This document shows positions 35,851 through 45,893 of a stretch of DNA of 64,000 nucleotides, one piece after another. The notes beneath the pieces are model-generated. The model was not told the DNA's origin, ran no database searches, and worked only from the letters and a program-made list of their open reading frames with translations. Position numbers and translations under genes: made by a program. How positions within the stretch are numbered: the first letter of the stretch is position 1; the number at the start of each line of letters is the position of its first letter. Origin of the DNA: Oscillatoria sp. CS-180 (GTDB taxonomy: Bacteria > Cyanobacteriota > Cyanobacteriia > Phormidesmidales > Phormidesmidaceae); assembly GCF_028330965.1 (NCBI RefSeq), contig NZ_JAQMUB010000021.1, positions 54,444 through 118,443 on the forward strand, in the 5' to 3' direction.

Positions 35851-37833
35851 TTAGCCGGTATTCTTTTGCTTCCTAATTTCATAGACTTCGGGTATACCGC
35901 CGAAGTTATTATCATTCCACTCTAAGCTCAAGGGGATGTCAGTGCTAGTTGGGTCACAGGGTTGGGCAAAACAGATCAGGTAGTCGGCTTCGATTAACTG
36001 TTCTTGAACGGTTGCCAGCGAAAGGGCACCCTCAACATTCGCTTCGGTAGCCTGCAAGACGAAGTTGATGCCTGGATTGTGAAACAGCAACGAAAAGTAA
36101 TGGTCGTATCCGGTAATGAGAACTGTATCGGCAGAGTCAATAACCTGACCAATCCGTTGAGACCGCTCTCCGCGATACAGGTGGTCGTATACCAGGCGAT
36201 CGCGGGTCCAGTCGCTGCGAAGCCAGATATTTTCCCGTCCGAGATAGAAGGACGAAGGAATCATAGGCTTAGAGAAGTTATAAAGGCAGGCATACACCAG
36301 AATCACCAGACTGAGCCAGCGAATGCCTTTCATCACCCATGATTTGGGCTGAAGCTGTGCTAAAAAAGCTGCAACGCACAGGCCAGTGCAGACATATACC
36401 AGCGTGAAGAAACGGGCTTTCCAAGGAGACCAACCAATCTTGTAGCTGATGGCTAAAAATAATCCCACCGCTACGAGTGCCATAATTTGAGGTAACTTAC
36501 GGTCTTTAACTAGACACCAAGCTACGGCTGGACCAACGAGAAAAAGACTTATTGGTCCAAACCAGGAGGTATCTTCTTGCGGCTGCCACTGAATTTCGAA
36601 AGGTTGATTGCGGACAAACTCAGCGACCCCTGCTTGTCCAAATAAGGGAGCAAAAGAACTGTCGTAAATCGACTGTAATCCTGATGGGATGGATGCTCCG
36701 GTCAATCCTTTCAACGCTTCATCTACGGGTTGCAGCAGATGAATACTGTGAAAGCCATAGCGCACAACGTTGGCAATTCCCCCTAGAACACCGTCATTAT
36801 TTTGATTTTGATAGGCAAACTCAGCAGGACCTAACCAGTCGCCAAATTGCTGATAGTTATCCCAAAAGAGCCATCCCTGCGACAGTATCAGTCCTGGAAT
36901 GATGGCAAGCAGGACCACTTGTCGCTGTCTGACTATCATCTGCACCAGCAGGAAGAATTGTCGACGCTGAATGACTAAACCGAACCACAGCGGCAAAAAA
37001 AAGGCAGCAAACAAAACGAATGATGTTTTAACTGCGACGCCGAAGCATAGCGTTAAGCCCAAGCCGAAAAGCGCTTCAGGTGAGGGTATGCGTAGCCAGC
37101 GTTCAGCCCAGAGGACACAGACCAAGGCGACTGCGGCCAGCATGATGTCATTCTTAGTGCCTGTGGACTGGTAGACGATCTCTGGAAGACAGGCGATCGC
37201 AACCGCTGTCGTCAACGCAATGGATCGACTGACAGCAGGACGAGTTAGGGCGTAAGTCCCCAGCAAAATCACGACATACGAGAGCCAGCTGAACAGTCCT
37301 AAACCATAATCAGTCTGAAACCGTAGAAAGGCGTGAAACAGGATATCTGAGCCAACGGGAAAAGTGGCTAGGGGAGAAATTGTGAAATTGCGTAGGAACA
37401 GTGTTCGGTTTTGTTCCCAAAGTAGGACGCGCGGTAAATGGTAGGTTAACGCATCCCAACTGCTGGGCGGCAGCAGCATTGCTTGAGTAAAGAGGTAAGT
37501 TAGAGCGATCGCAAAAACACCTGTTGTAACGGGTGTCGCTTTCCAGATTGCGATCGCCGCCTGACGGATGTCGTCAACGGTAGCCCGCTGTTGCCAAATG
37601 AGCCTAATCATTCCAGCCAATATGACAACTTCTAAAAACGGAGCGGCTTCGGGCAACTCAGCCAAAAAGCAGAGCTGGAAGAGAAACGATAAGAGGCACA
37701 GTCCAGACATGATGCCCAGAGAGAGCGCCGTAGCAACCCTATAGGGTTTGGGATGGCATCTTAGCAGAACAAAGATACCTAAACTGAAAATGACAATTTC
37801 AATTAGAGGCAACAACGCAGCGATCGCGCTCAT
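35851..37833 (-). CDS. GT-C type membrane glycosyltransferase-like protein
   Basis: About 660 residues with 10-12 hydrophobic helices and a soluble C-terminal part. The first large loop contains PSSWDALTYHLPR, a pattern typical of GT39/ArnT-like lipid-linked sugar transferases, where an acidic residue acts in catalysis. The frame has a TTG 8 codons earlier (37857) and an ATG 3 codons upstream; I chose ATG 37833 because AGAAGG precedes it by about 8 bases. It ends 14 bases from the cellulose-synthase-like gene, which is convergent. The sugar acceptor is unknown. Confidence 0.78.
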   Translation of the reverse strand: MSAIAALLPLIEIVIFSLGIFVLLRCHPKPYRVATALSLGIMSGLCLLSFLFQLCFLAELPEAAPFLEVVILAGMIRLIWQQRATVDDIRQAAIAIWKATPVTTGVFAIALTYLFTQAMLLPPSSWDALTYHLPRVLLWEQNRTLFLRNFTISPLATFPVGSDILFHAFLRFQTDYGLGLFSWLSYVVILLGTYALTRPAVSRSIALTTAVAIACLPEIVYQSTGTKNDIMLAAVALVCVLWAERWLRIPSPEALFGLGLTLCFGVAVKTSFVLFAAFFLPLWFGLVIQRRQFFLLVQMIVRQRQVVLLAIIPGLILSQGWLFWDNYQQFGDWLGPAEFAYQNQNNDGVLGGIANVVRYGFHSIHLLQPVDEALKGLTGASIPSGLQSIYDSSFAPLFGQAGVAEFVRNQPFEIQWQPQEDTSWFGPISLFLVGPAVAWCLVKDRKLPQIMALVAVGLFLAISYKIGWSPWKARFFTLVYVCTGLCVAAFLAQLQPKSWVMKGIRWLSLVILVYACLYNFSKPMIPSSFYLGRENIWLRSDWTRDRLVYDHLYRGERSQRIGQVIDSADTVLITGYDHYFSLLFHNPGINFVLQATEANVEGALSLATVQEQLIEADYLICFAQPCDPTSTDIPLSLEWNDNNFGGIPEVYEIRKQKNTG

Positions 37834-37959
37834 AGAAACCATCCTTCTACTGTGCAAGCCTTGCTAGGTTTCGGATCGGACGGCGTGTGGATGAGCCCTT
37901 ACAAAGAATGGCGATCGCTTATTCCAAGCAACCACCGTTGATGTTTTCTAAAGTTAGAG

Positions 37960-39216
37960 CTAAGTAAAAGAATAACCAAACTTACCAAAATTGGTTAGCA
38001 ACGCTACGTTGGTGTGCTCTAGAGTGTCCATTAGCCAAGGAACTTCTTTGCAAGCACAGCGCTCGTGATAATTAAATAGGACGGTCAAGCGATTCTCCAG
38101 CCAGGGTTTGACCGTAGAACAGAAGAGGACAACTCTAAGAAGAAGCCCCACTGTCAGCGTGTGACCAACCTCATTCAACAGCTGCCAAAAGCGACGAAAA
38201 ACGGGCTGTGGGCGACCTTGGACAACCAGAAAGTTCAGTAACTTCTGACAGGTAGTGATAACAATGAAATCGGTGAGCCGTTGACCATCAAAATCATGGA
38301 GAGTTTCGCGCAAATACTGACGCAGTGCTTTACCAAAGTGATTGTTGACGTAGCGAGGATCAGCATCAGCCAGAGGAGACAGCAAATACTCTAAAAACTC
38401 CTCCTTAAAATCTCTGAAAGAGCGTACCGTCTTGCTGTAAGCACGGAACATTTGGGCCAGGTCACGGTGGCTACGATTTCCCTCAACCTTACCGGTATAG
38501 TACGCCAGAGCTTGGTCTAACTCCGTAGAAGAAAGACGAGTTGGATTCGTAATCTTCCGACTAGCACCATGCTTTTGCTGATTGCAGTATCGGGCCAGCT
38601 TTACACCTAGATCAGCTTCAGCACCACGACGCAGCTTCCCAACTTGCATCTTCTGATCCTGATCGCTATCCTTGGTCAGCAGACTACTGTCATACAAGAA
38701 GGGATACCGCTTAAGCTGTTTGGCAACAGGTTGGTCGTCGATTGACTTCTCAACCTCGCCTTCTTCGTCAATTAGGTTGGCAAACCGACGTAAAGCTGCG
38801 TATTGATCGGTTTTAGTAAAACGACGACTCAACTCTCGAATTCGCTGCGTCTCGGAATGCCGAGCCGGACTGTCGGGAATGCTTTCAAACAGCTGAACTA
38901 GAGCAGGTATGGCCCAATGATCCCGAGGTTGCGTGGACCAGGGGTTGATTAAAGTGTAGCTACAGCGGTTTAGCGTATATTTGAACTCACGCTCTGAATA
39001 AGGGCGATAAGCTAGCTCTACCAAAACATCCCATACAAATGAGTCGGGATATGTGACATCCGCTTCGACAAACAGATCGCTAAACCTTTGCAACACAGTA
39101 TCAGCATCCTCCCGCTGACGACACTGCTGCAAATGAGTGTAAAGGTGATCCTCAAGTTCAGCGGCGGAGGCTGTCTGGTGATTAGACCAAGACTCGTAAG
39201 AATCCATGGGGCTCAT
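37960..39216 (-). CDS. conserved protein of unknown function (paralogue of 1601-2977)
   Basis: A 418-residue soluble, helix-rich protein. It aligns with the protein at 1601-2977: REFKYTLNRCSYTLINPW, RIRELSRRF, KLARYCNQQKHG, KITNPTRLS and LAQMFRAY...FRDFKEEFLEYL all have counterparts in the same order. It lacks the charged tail of the other copy and has a longer acidic N-terminus. It is the next gene downstream of cpcG on the same strand, after an intrinsic terminator. Function unknown; the cpcG neighbourhood hints at light harvesting but could be chance. Confidence 0.75.
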   Translation of the reverse strand: MSPMDSYESWSNHQTASAAELEDHLYTHLQQCRQREDADTVLQRFSDLFVEADVTYPDSFVWDVLVELAYRPYSEREFKYTLNRCSYTLINPWSTQPRDHWAIPALVQLFESIPDSPARHSETQRIRELSRRFTKTDQYAALRRFANLIDEEGEVEKSIDDQPVAKQLKRYPFLYDSSLLTKDSDQDQKMQVGKLRRGAEADLGVKLARYCNQQKHGASRKITNPTRLSSTELDQALAYYTGKVEGNRSHRDLAQMFRAYSKTVRSFRDFKEEFLEYLLSPLADADPRYVNNHFGKALRQYLRETLHDFDGQRLTDFIVITTCQKLLNFLVVQGRPQPVFRRFWQLLNEVGHTLTVGLLLRVVLFCSTVKPWLENRLTVLFNYHERCACKEVPWLMDTLEHTNVALLTNFGKFGYSFT

Positions 39217-39448
39217 GCTGGCAGATTACCCAACTCGGCAAGATTAACAACGCTGGCAAGCTTTTCTTATTTCTTTGACCGCTATATCGGTAGGCTGAGG
39301 CCAACATAGCCTCAAAGCAAATAGTAAAAAGCCGGAGAGGGACACTTTTCCATCTGTCCTTGTCCGCATAATACCTGTAAATATCCTGAGCATCACCCTG
39401 TTTTGCTAAAGACTGTAGTTCTCTTCACTGGGCGTTGAAGAAACGCAC

Positions 39449-39473
39449 AAAAAAGGGGGCGTACTGCCCCCTT
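39449..39473 (-). terminator. intrinsic terminator of cpcG
   Basis: Read on the minus strand, the stem AAGGGGGC...GCCCCCTT (39453-39473) has a 5-base loop and is followed by a T-run. It lies 34 bases after the cpcG stop. Confidence 0.85.
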
Positions 39474-39507
39474 AAAACGAGTTCCCTTGAAGCAAAGACA
39501 GTGGTTT

Positions 39508-40269
39508 CTACGAAGCAACCTTGCGATAGGGGACCTTGGTCGCAATGTTGATATCCGCAGTCGTTACACGAGCAGGTGCAGCCGACATAGGACTGATCTT
39601 CCGAGCCATATCCAAGAACCGCTGAGGATTGCCCTCGGTCGGCTTTTTGTCCTGAGGAACAAAGCGACGCACCTGAGTCTGCCAAATGGACTGAGGAAAG
39701 CCCAGGATGGACCGGTGGTACTCCTCGTATCGAGGTAGCCGTATATTAGTTGGCATTTCACCTTCTTCACGCCCTGCCAGCACTCGACGACGCTGATAGG
39801 GAACGGTGTTAAAGCCAAAGTTGCTGACGTACTCTTCGCTATCTAAAAGTTCGTCTACAAAGCCCTGAATTCCTTTCGTGGCAATAACAATAGACCAAGC
39901 AATCTTTTCGCGCTCGTTGTAGACTTGGCGTCCTAAGACCCGCTCTACACATTGTTCAACGAAGCGATAGTTGTTGTTCTTCTCGTAGAAGCTGTTGTAA
40001 TAGGTCTTTGAAAGCAATAGTCCACGGATAAAGTCACGTACATTGATTTGTCCGTTCTTTAGCTGAGACTCCAGGAAAGGCTCACGATCCCACTTGAAGG
40101 CATAAAAGAAAATTTGGCGATAGGCTGCATCAATCAAGGCATCCATATCGGTGGAATCCAATAAATCGTCAGTGCTGAAAACGCGAGGCTTTTCATCACC
40201 ACCGACGTCATATCCATCAACGCGCTGGTTTTGGCTGGATGGGGAATAATTCAACAATGGAAGCGCCAC
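39508..40269 (-). CDS. cpcG: phycobilisome rod-core linker polypeptide CpcG
   Basis: A 253-residue linker that attaches phycocyanin rods to the allophycocyanin core. The N-terminus [17 protein letters not shown] is the family start. The PBS linker domain (about 40-180) includes [18 protein letters not shown] and [11 protein letters not shown], and the core-binding C-terminus includes [12 protein letters not shown]. The frame is open to an ATG at 40320, but GTG 40269 has GGAG 8 bases upstream and gives the conserved N-terminus, so I chose GTG. The 17 upstream residues are unlike any CpcG. It is preceded on the same strand by cpcS. Confidence 0.95.
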   Translation of the reverse strand: MALPLLNYSPSSQNQRVDGYDVGGDEKPRVFSTDDLLDSTDMDALIDAAYRQIFFYAFKWDREPFLESQLKNGQINVRDFIRGLLLSKTYYNSFYEKNNNYRFVEQCVERVLGRQVYNEREKIAWSIVIATKGIQGFVDELLDSEEYVSNFGFNTVPYQRRRVLAGREEGEMPTNIRLPRYEEYHRSILGFPQSIWQTQVRRFVPQDKKPTEGNPQRFLDMARKISPMSAAPARVTTADINIATKVPYRKVAS

Positions 40270-40495
40270 GTCTGAATCTCCGGTATCTGAGAATTTTTCA
40301 CAATCGGTAATGTCAATCATAGGGGAAGACGGAGAGCGACCCTGAAGATTCTGAACAAATCATCACAGACCTTAACAATCCCTCTGTGTCAGTCAGAGAG
40401 TCGCTTTGACGGTCCCATGTCTAAGAAAAACGGTCCCCCAAAAGGCCGTGTTGTCAAAAATGAAGGTCTAGACTCTAAAATCCGACAACCTTTCT

Positions 40496-41092
40496 TTACC
40501 AACCTAAGACTGAATAGTGGGCAGTCGAAAGGGTCGCAGGAGGCGAGGAAGCGGGTTGCCCTCCAGCCTCGGTATCTCTATCCATTCGGGTCTCGACACA
40601 GAAGGATGCCGTATTCGATAAGCCAATGACTGTGCTGGTTCGTATGCGGGTGAACTCGTTGGGAAACCAGAAACGCTCGACAGAACTCATAGTTGAGTAA
40701 TCGGTTGTCAGAATGAGACCGTCCTGTTCATCCACCTGATAACGCCCAATCACAGGGGATGTTTCAGCATATCCTTTTTCCCTCAAAAGCTGGCCTGATG
40801 TGGAATCTTCGGTGTCTGGAATCAGCACTAGGACGGTTGCGCCTTCTTGCTTCTGTCCCTCTTCGTCCCACTGCATAGAGCCTTGCCAACTGACGGCTGC
40901 TCCGCCGATCGCCCGCTCGGGAGAAACATCATGCATCTCACAAATTTCGGCTACCTTAGGAGACGCTGCCTCTAAAACAGAGGCATTGATTTCGAGCTGT
41001 CCTAATTCGGTGCGGCGCATTGCCAAGTGATGAGTCGTTCGCTGAGAAACCCAGTGTCCTTCGCTCATCCGAAAGAAATCCATTGCTTCCAT
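40496..41092 (-). CDS. cpcS: phycobiliprotein lyase, CpcS/CpeS family
   Basis: A 198-residue lipocalin-like lyase that attaches phycocyanobilin to cysteine-84-type sites of phycobiliproteins. Family marks are MDFFRMSEGHWVSQRTTHH at the N-terminus, WQGSMQW and VERFWFPNEFTRIRTS near the C-terminal third. It is somewhat long because of a loose, serine-rich tail. A gap of 226 bases separates it from cpcG on the same strand, so it could share regulation without being a strict operon. Confidence 0.9.
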   Translation of the reverse strand: MEAMDFFRMSEGHWVSQRTTHHLAMRRTELGQLEINASVLEAASPKVAEICEMHDVSPERAIGGAAVSWQGSMQWDEEGQKQEGATVLVLIPDTEDSTSGQLLREKGYAETSPVIGRYQVDEQDGLILTTDYSTMSSVERFWFPNEFTRIRTSTVIGLSNTASFCVETRMDRDTEAGGQPASSPPATLSTAHYSVLGW

Positions 41093-41178
41093 AGGGATTC
41101 TATGTAGGTCAAACCCGTCTTACTACTTATCTGTATCGATATTGTAAGGGTGAGCGCGTGCGGAGGTGAAACGTTTTG

Positions 41179-43023
41179 ATGAAACTCACTTTAGGAATTC
41201 GATGGCAACGCCTTTCCAGACGCTATTGTGGCTACTGCGCCTGTGGATTTGCGATCGCCCTTTTATGCTTCACGATTTACAACGGCTATGCTTTCGCGCA
41301 AGATGAGCCGACAGCTACAGAAGAGGGTACACCTGTGCAAGAGGACGTGCAGGACGACGGCAACACATTTGAGAATCCTGTCACGCGCCCCTTTCAAAAT
41401 CTTGCTCCCCCTGAGATCAGAGCCATTTTCGAAGAGACTAACTCAGAGGTTGATCTGGCCTCCCTCTTTCTAGACGGTCGCTTCTTATTTCAAATTGCTG
41501 CCCCCGCTGAGAATGGAAGTCAATCAGCATCTGCACGTGCCAGAGAAATTGAGCGAAATCTGGAAAGCGTGGCTCGATCATTGACCCGCTCCGGCAGTCT
41601 TGAGTTAGAAATTTCATCCACAACTGATGATGAGAGCAATCAGCCAGTCATTGAAGTCAACGATGAAATGGTCATGACGGTGACTTACTTAGACGCCAGG
41701 CTGACGGGTGCGAACACCCTCACGCTGAGAGCGGCTCAAATTACTGATGTCATAGAGACTGCTTTGAGGCGCTATTACCAGGAAAGACAGCCGGACTTTT
41801 TGTGGAGACAGGTGCAGTGGACAATGGCAATTCTTTTGCTGACGCTGCTGGGAAGTTTTGCGATCGAACACTTTCATCAAAATGTCAACAAGCGTCGTCA
41901 GCAACTGCGAGAGTCTCGGAATCATCCTGTACTAGGTCCCATCGGTCTAGCTGAACGAGCGGTCATGAACACTTTTCGAGCAACATTGCTGACCCGGCAG
42001 CGCATCAACAGCTTGGGCGTGATCAAACAGAGCCTGAAATTGCTTCAAATTATCCTTTGGATAGTAAGTGCATTAGTGATTGTCGGACTTTTTCCCTATA
42101 CCCGGTGGTTACAGCTGGTTTTCATCAGCTACATGAGAGTGCCGTTTCGTTTCGTGGTGATTGCTCTCGTGACTTACAGCTTGATTCGCTTGAGCAGCAT
42201 TTGGATCGATCGCCTATTCTTAACTGTTCAGAGTCAAACAGCAGCAGCAGAGCGATCGCAGCGCTTGGTGTTGCGACTATCAACATTTTCTCAAGTTGTT
42301 GAGGGCGTTGTCGCTTTTGTCATCATTGTCATTGCCTGCCTTGTGATGTTAAGTCTTTCCGGCATTGAAGTTGCGCCTCTAATTGCGGGTGCGGGACTTT
42401 TGGGCTTTGCCATCTCTTTTGCGTCTCAAAGTTTGATCAAAGACATCATTAACGGCTTTTTAGTGCTGATAGAAGATCAATATGGTGTAGGGGATGTGGT
42501 AACGGTTCGCGACATGACTGGATTTGTCGAAGCGATGAATTTGAGGATTACTCAGCTACGGGCCACAGATGGCAAGCTCATCACTATTCCCAACGGGCAA
42601 ATCGACATTGTTCAAAACCTTTCAAAAGAATGGTCTCAGGTGGATTTAGCCGTTCCTGTGGGTTTAGAGGCCGATATTGACCAAGCGCTGCAGCTGGTTG
42701 AAAAAACGGCGAATGACCTGCGTAAGGATGAGATCTGGGGAACGCTCATCCTCGAACCTCCAGTTCTGTTGGGGGTGGATGAGCTGAGTCATACTGGAGC
42801 TACTATTCGCATCTGGATTAAAACGCAGCCGTTGAAACAGTGGGATGTGGCACGAGAGTATCGCCGCCGCCTGAAGACAACCTTCGAGCGGGCTCAAATT
42901 CCATTAGGGGTGCCCCAGCAAGTCATCCATGTTTCGGGATTGTCCGAACAGATTGCTAAACCGCCTGAGTCATCTGTCAACGGACTGTCGTCTGAAAGTT
43001 CAGACACGACGGTTGAAGCCTGA
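41179..43023 (+). CDS. MscS-family mechanosensitive ion channel
   Basis: A 614-residue channel with a signal peptide (about 1-40, ending YAFAQ), a periplasmic domain (about 41-210), membrane helices at about 215-235, 285-310, 325-345 and 380-405, and the conserved MscS pore and upper beta domain. Key motifs: AGAGLLGFAISFASQSLIKDI (pore helix TM3), INGFLVLIEDQYGVGDVV and ITIPNGQI. Such channels release solutes upon hypo-osmotic shock. ATG at 41179 has GGAGGT 11 bases upstream; a TTG immediately before is not needed. The hydrolase gene follows after 35 bases. Confidence 0.9.
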   Translation: MKLTLGIRWQRLSRRYCGYCACGFAIALLCFTIYNGYAFAQDEPTATEEGTPVQEDVQDDGNTFENPVTRPFQNLAPPEIRAIFEETNSEVDLASLFLDGRFLFQIAAPAENGSQSASARAREIERNLESVARSLTRSGSLELEISSTTDDESNQPVIEVNDEMVMTVTYLDARLTGANTLTLRAAQITDVIETALRRYYQERQPDFLWRQVQWTMAILLLTLLGSFAIEHFHQNVNKRRQQLRESRNHPVLGPIGLAERAVMNTFRATLLTRQRINSLGVIKQSLKLLQIILWIVSALVIVGLFPYTRWLQLVFISYMRVPFRFVVIALVTYSLIRLSSIWIDRLFLTVQSQTAAAERSQRLVLRLSTFSQVVEGVVAFVIIVIACLVMLSLSGIEVAPLIAGAGLLGFAISFASQSLIKDIINGFLVLIEDQYGVGDVVTVRDMTGFVEAMNLRITQLRATDGKLITIPNGQIDIVQNLSKEWSQVDLAVPVGLEADIDQALQLVEKTANDLRKDEIWGTLILEPPVLLGVDELSHTGATIRIWIKTQPLKQWDVAREYRRRLKTTFERAQIPLGVPQQVIHVSGLSEQIAKPPESSVNGLSSESSDTTVEA

Positions 43024-43058
43024 CCGGGTACATTTTTGAAGACAGCCTTCGATAGTCT

Positions 43059-43997
43059 ATGGTTTCCACTCAATTACCTCAATCGCCTGAAGTTCTTCCG
43101 CCAAGGCTGAACCAAGGACTGATCGCCAAGAATCGGTACTGGTACTGGCGCGGCTGGAGAATCCGCTATCAAGTCTTTCCAGCAACGGCGGAGGCGGCTA
43201 CAGGTCTGCCGTTGCTGTTGCTGCATGGTTTTGGGGCAAGCCTGGAACAGTGGCGCGACAATATTGCTGCTCTTTCCCAGCAGCACACGGTGTATGCAGT
43301 GGATCTTCTAGGTTTTGGTGATTCTCAAAAGGCGGTCACCGTATTCAACACCGACCTTTGGAGTGCTCAAGTCTATGACTTTTGGAAAGCTTGGATTGGT
43401 CAGCCTACTATATTAATGGGTCATTCCTTGGGGGCGTTAGTGGCATTGAACAATGCTGTGAACTACCCAGAGATGGCTCATCGGCTAATAATGCTGACTT
43501 TGCCTGCGGCGCGTGAGGAGTTACTGTCTGGCTGGGTGGAATCCTCGTCTCGAATGGCCGAGCAGTTTTTCTCGACGCCACTATTAATTCGACCCATCTT
43601 TGAAATCTTTCGTAGACCAGGAATAATCCGTCGGGTGCTGACGAGCATTTATCAGCGGAAAGAGCGCGTTGACGATATTCTCATTCGTCAGTTTGTTCAG
43701 CCTACTGAAGAGCGTGGAGCGGCGAGAACGCTCTGTTATTTGGTGCGATCGCGCACTGATCTACAGTTCACCCCCCGGACGAAGCAGCTGATTCCTCAAC
43801 TCACCGTACCGACCTTATTGCTGTGGGGAGAAGCTGACAAGGTCATTCCCCTCTCTTGGGGTGAACAGGTTGCACCGCTTAGTCCCTTGGTGACATTCAA
43901 CATTATTCCTAATGTGGGGCACTGCCTCTATGACGACGAACCTGAGCTGATCAATCAGCGAATATTGGACTGGCTAGAGGAACAGTTCAGTGTCTAG
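43059..43997 (+). CDS. alpha/beta-fold hydrolase
   Basis: A 312-residue hydrolase: LLLLHGFGASLEQW (oxyanion loop), MGHSLGALVAL (nucleophile serine), LLLWGEADKVIP (acidic residue) and VGHCLYDDEPE (histidine). These complete a Ser-Asp-His triad. The cap region is about 170-240. It resembles cyanobacterial and chloroplast alpha/beta hydrolases of unknown substrate. It is probably cotranscribed with the MscS gene (35-base gap). Confidence 0.88.
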   Translation: MVSTQLPQSPEVLPPRLNQGLIAKNRYWYWRGWRIRYQVFPATAEAATGLPLLLLHGFGASLEQWRDNIAALSQQHTVYAVDLLGFGDSQKAVTVFNTDLWSAQVYDFWKAWIGQPTILMGHSLGALVALNNAVNYPEMAHRLIMLTLPAAREELLSGWVESSSRMAEQFFSTPLLIRPIFEIFRRPGIIRRVLTSIYQRKERVDDILIRQFVQPTEERGAARTLCYLVRSRTDLQFTPRTKQLIPQLTVPTLLLWGEADKVIPLSWGEQVAPLSPLVTFNIIPNVGHCLYDDEPELINQRILDWLEEQFSV

Positions 43998-44093
43998 TAG
44001 AGGCATCTACGTCAATGCGACTCAGCAGCCATGAACCCAGCATTCACATGACTCATCATGCCTCTGCGATCACAACAGCCCGTTAGTCTTACC

Positions 44094-45113
44094 TCATCCA
44101 CTAAACCGTTCGACTTCAGCAAGGGCTGCCTGTAAAACGTCAGCGCCCGCACCGGGACGGCAGGACTTTTCGGTGATGAGACGTCGCCAGTGGCGGCTAC
44201 CAGGCTGACCGTGAAAGAGCATCAGCATGTGGCGAGTAATGCTGTTGAGTTTGAGTCCTCGCTGTGTCCAGGCTTCGACGTAGGGCAGCATAGCGTGAAC
44301 GACTTGCGATCTCGTTCTCTCCTCTGCTATTTCCCCAAAAAATTGTTGGTCTACCCCAGCGAACAGATACGGCGTGTCATAAGCGGCGCGGCCAATCATG
44401 ACTGCATCGACTGACTGGAGGTGCGTTTGCGATTGCTCCAGCGTTTTAATGCCACCATTAATTTCAATCCACAGCTGGGGAAACGCTTGCTTAAGACGAT
44501 ATACGTCCTCGTAGCGTAACGGAGGAACGTCGCGATTTTCTTTGGGGCTAAGGCCCTTTAGCCAAGCTTTGCGAGCATGCACGGTGAATCGCTGACAGCC
44601 CGTCGTAGCCACTGTTTGAACAAAGTCAGCCATATGGTCATAACTATCGACATCGTCGACACCGATGCGATGTTTGACGCTGACTGGAATGCTCGTCGCG
44701 CCCGTCATAGCTGCAATGCACTCGGCCACTAGTGCTGGCTGAGTCATTAGGCAGGCTCCAAAATTACCGCTCTGCACGCGATCGCTAGGACACCCCACGT
44801 TCAAATTGACTTCATCGTAGCCGTAGTCTTCAGCAATGCGAGCACACATCGCTAGTCGTTTGGGATCGTCACCACCGACTTGCAGCACCAGCGGTTTTTC
44901 TTCAGGGGAGAAGCCCAAGAGGTGGTCGCGATCGCCATGCAAGATGGCCTGTGAGGTGACCATTTCGGTGTAGAGCAGTGTTCGCGTTGTCATCTGCCGC
45001 ATGAAATAGCGATAGTGACGATCAGTGCGATCCATCATCGGGGCAATGCTGATGGGATAGCCCGTGATAGGAGTCTTTTTGACAGACTGTGGATAGACAG
45101 CGGAAACGGTCAT
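44094..45113 (-). CDS. dusA: tRNA-dihydrouridine synthase A
   Basis: A 339-residue FMN enzyme that reduces uridine in the tRNA D-loop. The active-site cysteine is Cys108 in NVGCPSDRVQSG; VKHRIGVDD, FTVHARKAWLKGLSP and VMIGRAAYDTPYLF are the DusA signatures. Length is normal. It is convergent with the hydrolase and has no same-strand partner close by. Confidence 0.95.
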   Translation of the reverse strand: MTVSAVYPQSVKKTPITGYPISIAPMMDRTDRHYRYFMRQMTTRTLLYTEMVTSQAILHGDRDHLLGFSPEEKPLVLQVGGDDPKRLAMCARIAEDYGYDEVNLNVGCPSDRVQSGNFGACLMTQPALVAECIAAMTGATSIPVSVKHRIGVDDVDSYDHMADFVQTVATTGCQRFTVHARKAWLKGLSPKENRDVPPLRYEDVYRLKQAFPQLWIEINGGIKTLEQSQTHLQSVDAVMIGRAAYDTPYLFAGVDQQFFGEIAEERTRSQVVHAMLPYVEAWTQRGLKLNSITRHMLMLFHGQPGSRHWRRLITEKSCRPGAGADVLQAALAEVERFSG

Positions 45114-45209
45114 AGCGCCAGCAAAAACGGTCTTCTAACCCTAGCTTAAAGCGCAAACCCTATTGTGCAGTGCTTTCAATCTCGCCCGCTCGTTTGAACG
45201 GCTGCTTCA

Positions 45210-45872
45210 TTACAGCCAAAACGTCAGCGCAACGAGACTAAACACCAATAAAATGATGCCGGAAAGTCGATTGAGCCAACGCATGTGGGTGGGTTTGATG
45301 CGATCGCGAAATAGGCTAACCGCACCACTCAGAAATAGCCACCACAGGGCGGACCCCAGAAACACGCCTAGCACCAACACCCCTGAGGTCCAATAGTCTT
45401 GTCCTGATTCAATGATGCCGATTCCGGCAAAAATGGCGGCAAAGGACAAAATAGTCGCGGGATTGGTCAAGGTCAGTGCCAGGGTAGAACCGTAGGCCGT
45501 CAGGAGCGATCGCGGCACCGCCGACTTTTCGCCGACAACGGCAAGCTCGGCCCCCTGTCCGTCAACTGCTGTAGAGGAGATCTCTAAGGAGGGCTTGGTC
45601 AGAAACGTTTTGATGCCTAAATAGCCCAGAAAAAGCCCCCCCACGATTCGCAGCCCCATGGACTGGTTAGTGAGAAAATCTGCGATCGCGGTCAGTCCAA
45701 ATCCGGCAATACAGCCATAGAAGCCGTCTGCGGTTGCTGCGCCCAGGCCAGATACCAGCCCGATCCAGCGTCCCAGTGCTAGCGTGCGCCGGACGCAGAG
45801 AATGCCGATGGGGCCGACGGGGGCTGCGATCGAGAGGCCGAGGATGAGTCCTTCGAGGAGGGTGGAAAGCAT
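45210..45872 (-). CDS. LysE-family amino-acid exporter
   Basis: A 220-residue inner-membrane protein with six hydrophobic helices; the N-terminal PVGPIGILCVRRTLA and FLGYLGIKTFL motifs are typical of the LysE/RhtB family. It should export amino acids or similar metabolites. It lies 21 bases downstream of an Lrp/AsnC regulator, a common pairing where the regulator senses the amino acid and controls the exporter. Confidence 0.88.
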   Translation of the reverse strand: MLSTLLEGLILGLSIAAPVGPIGILCVRRTLALGRWIGLVSGLGAATADGFYGCIAGFGLTAIADFLTNQSMGLRIVGGLFLGYLGIKTFLTKPSLEISSTAVDGQGAELAVVGEKSAVPRSLLTAYGSTLALTLTNPATILSFAAIFAGIGIIESGQDYWTSGVLVLGVFLGSALWWLFLSGAVSLFRDRIKPTHMRWLNRLSGIILLVFSLVALTFWL

Positions 45873-45893
45873 GGGAGGGAGTGGGGATTTCTG

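Noticed and set aside
43999..44065. Inverted repeat AGAGGCAT...ATGCCTCT between convergent genes
   Set aside because: Arms of only 8 bp with a 51-base loop are weak evidence for a terminator.
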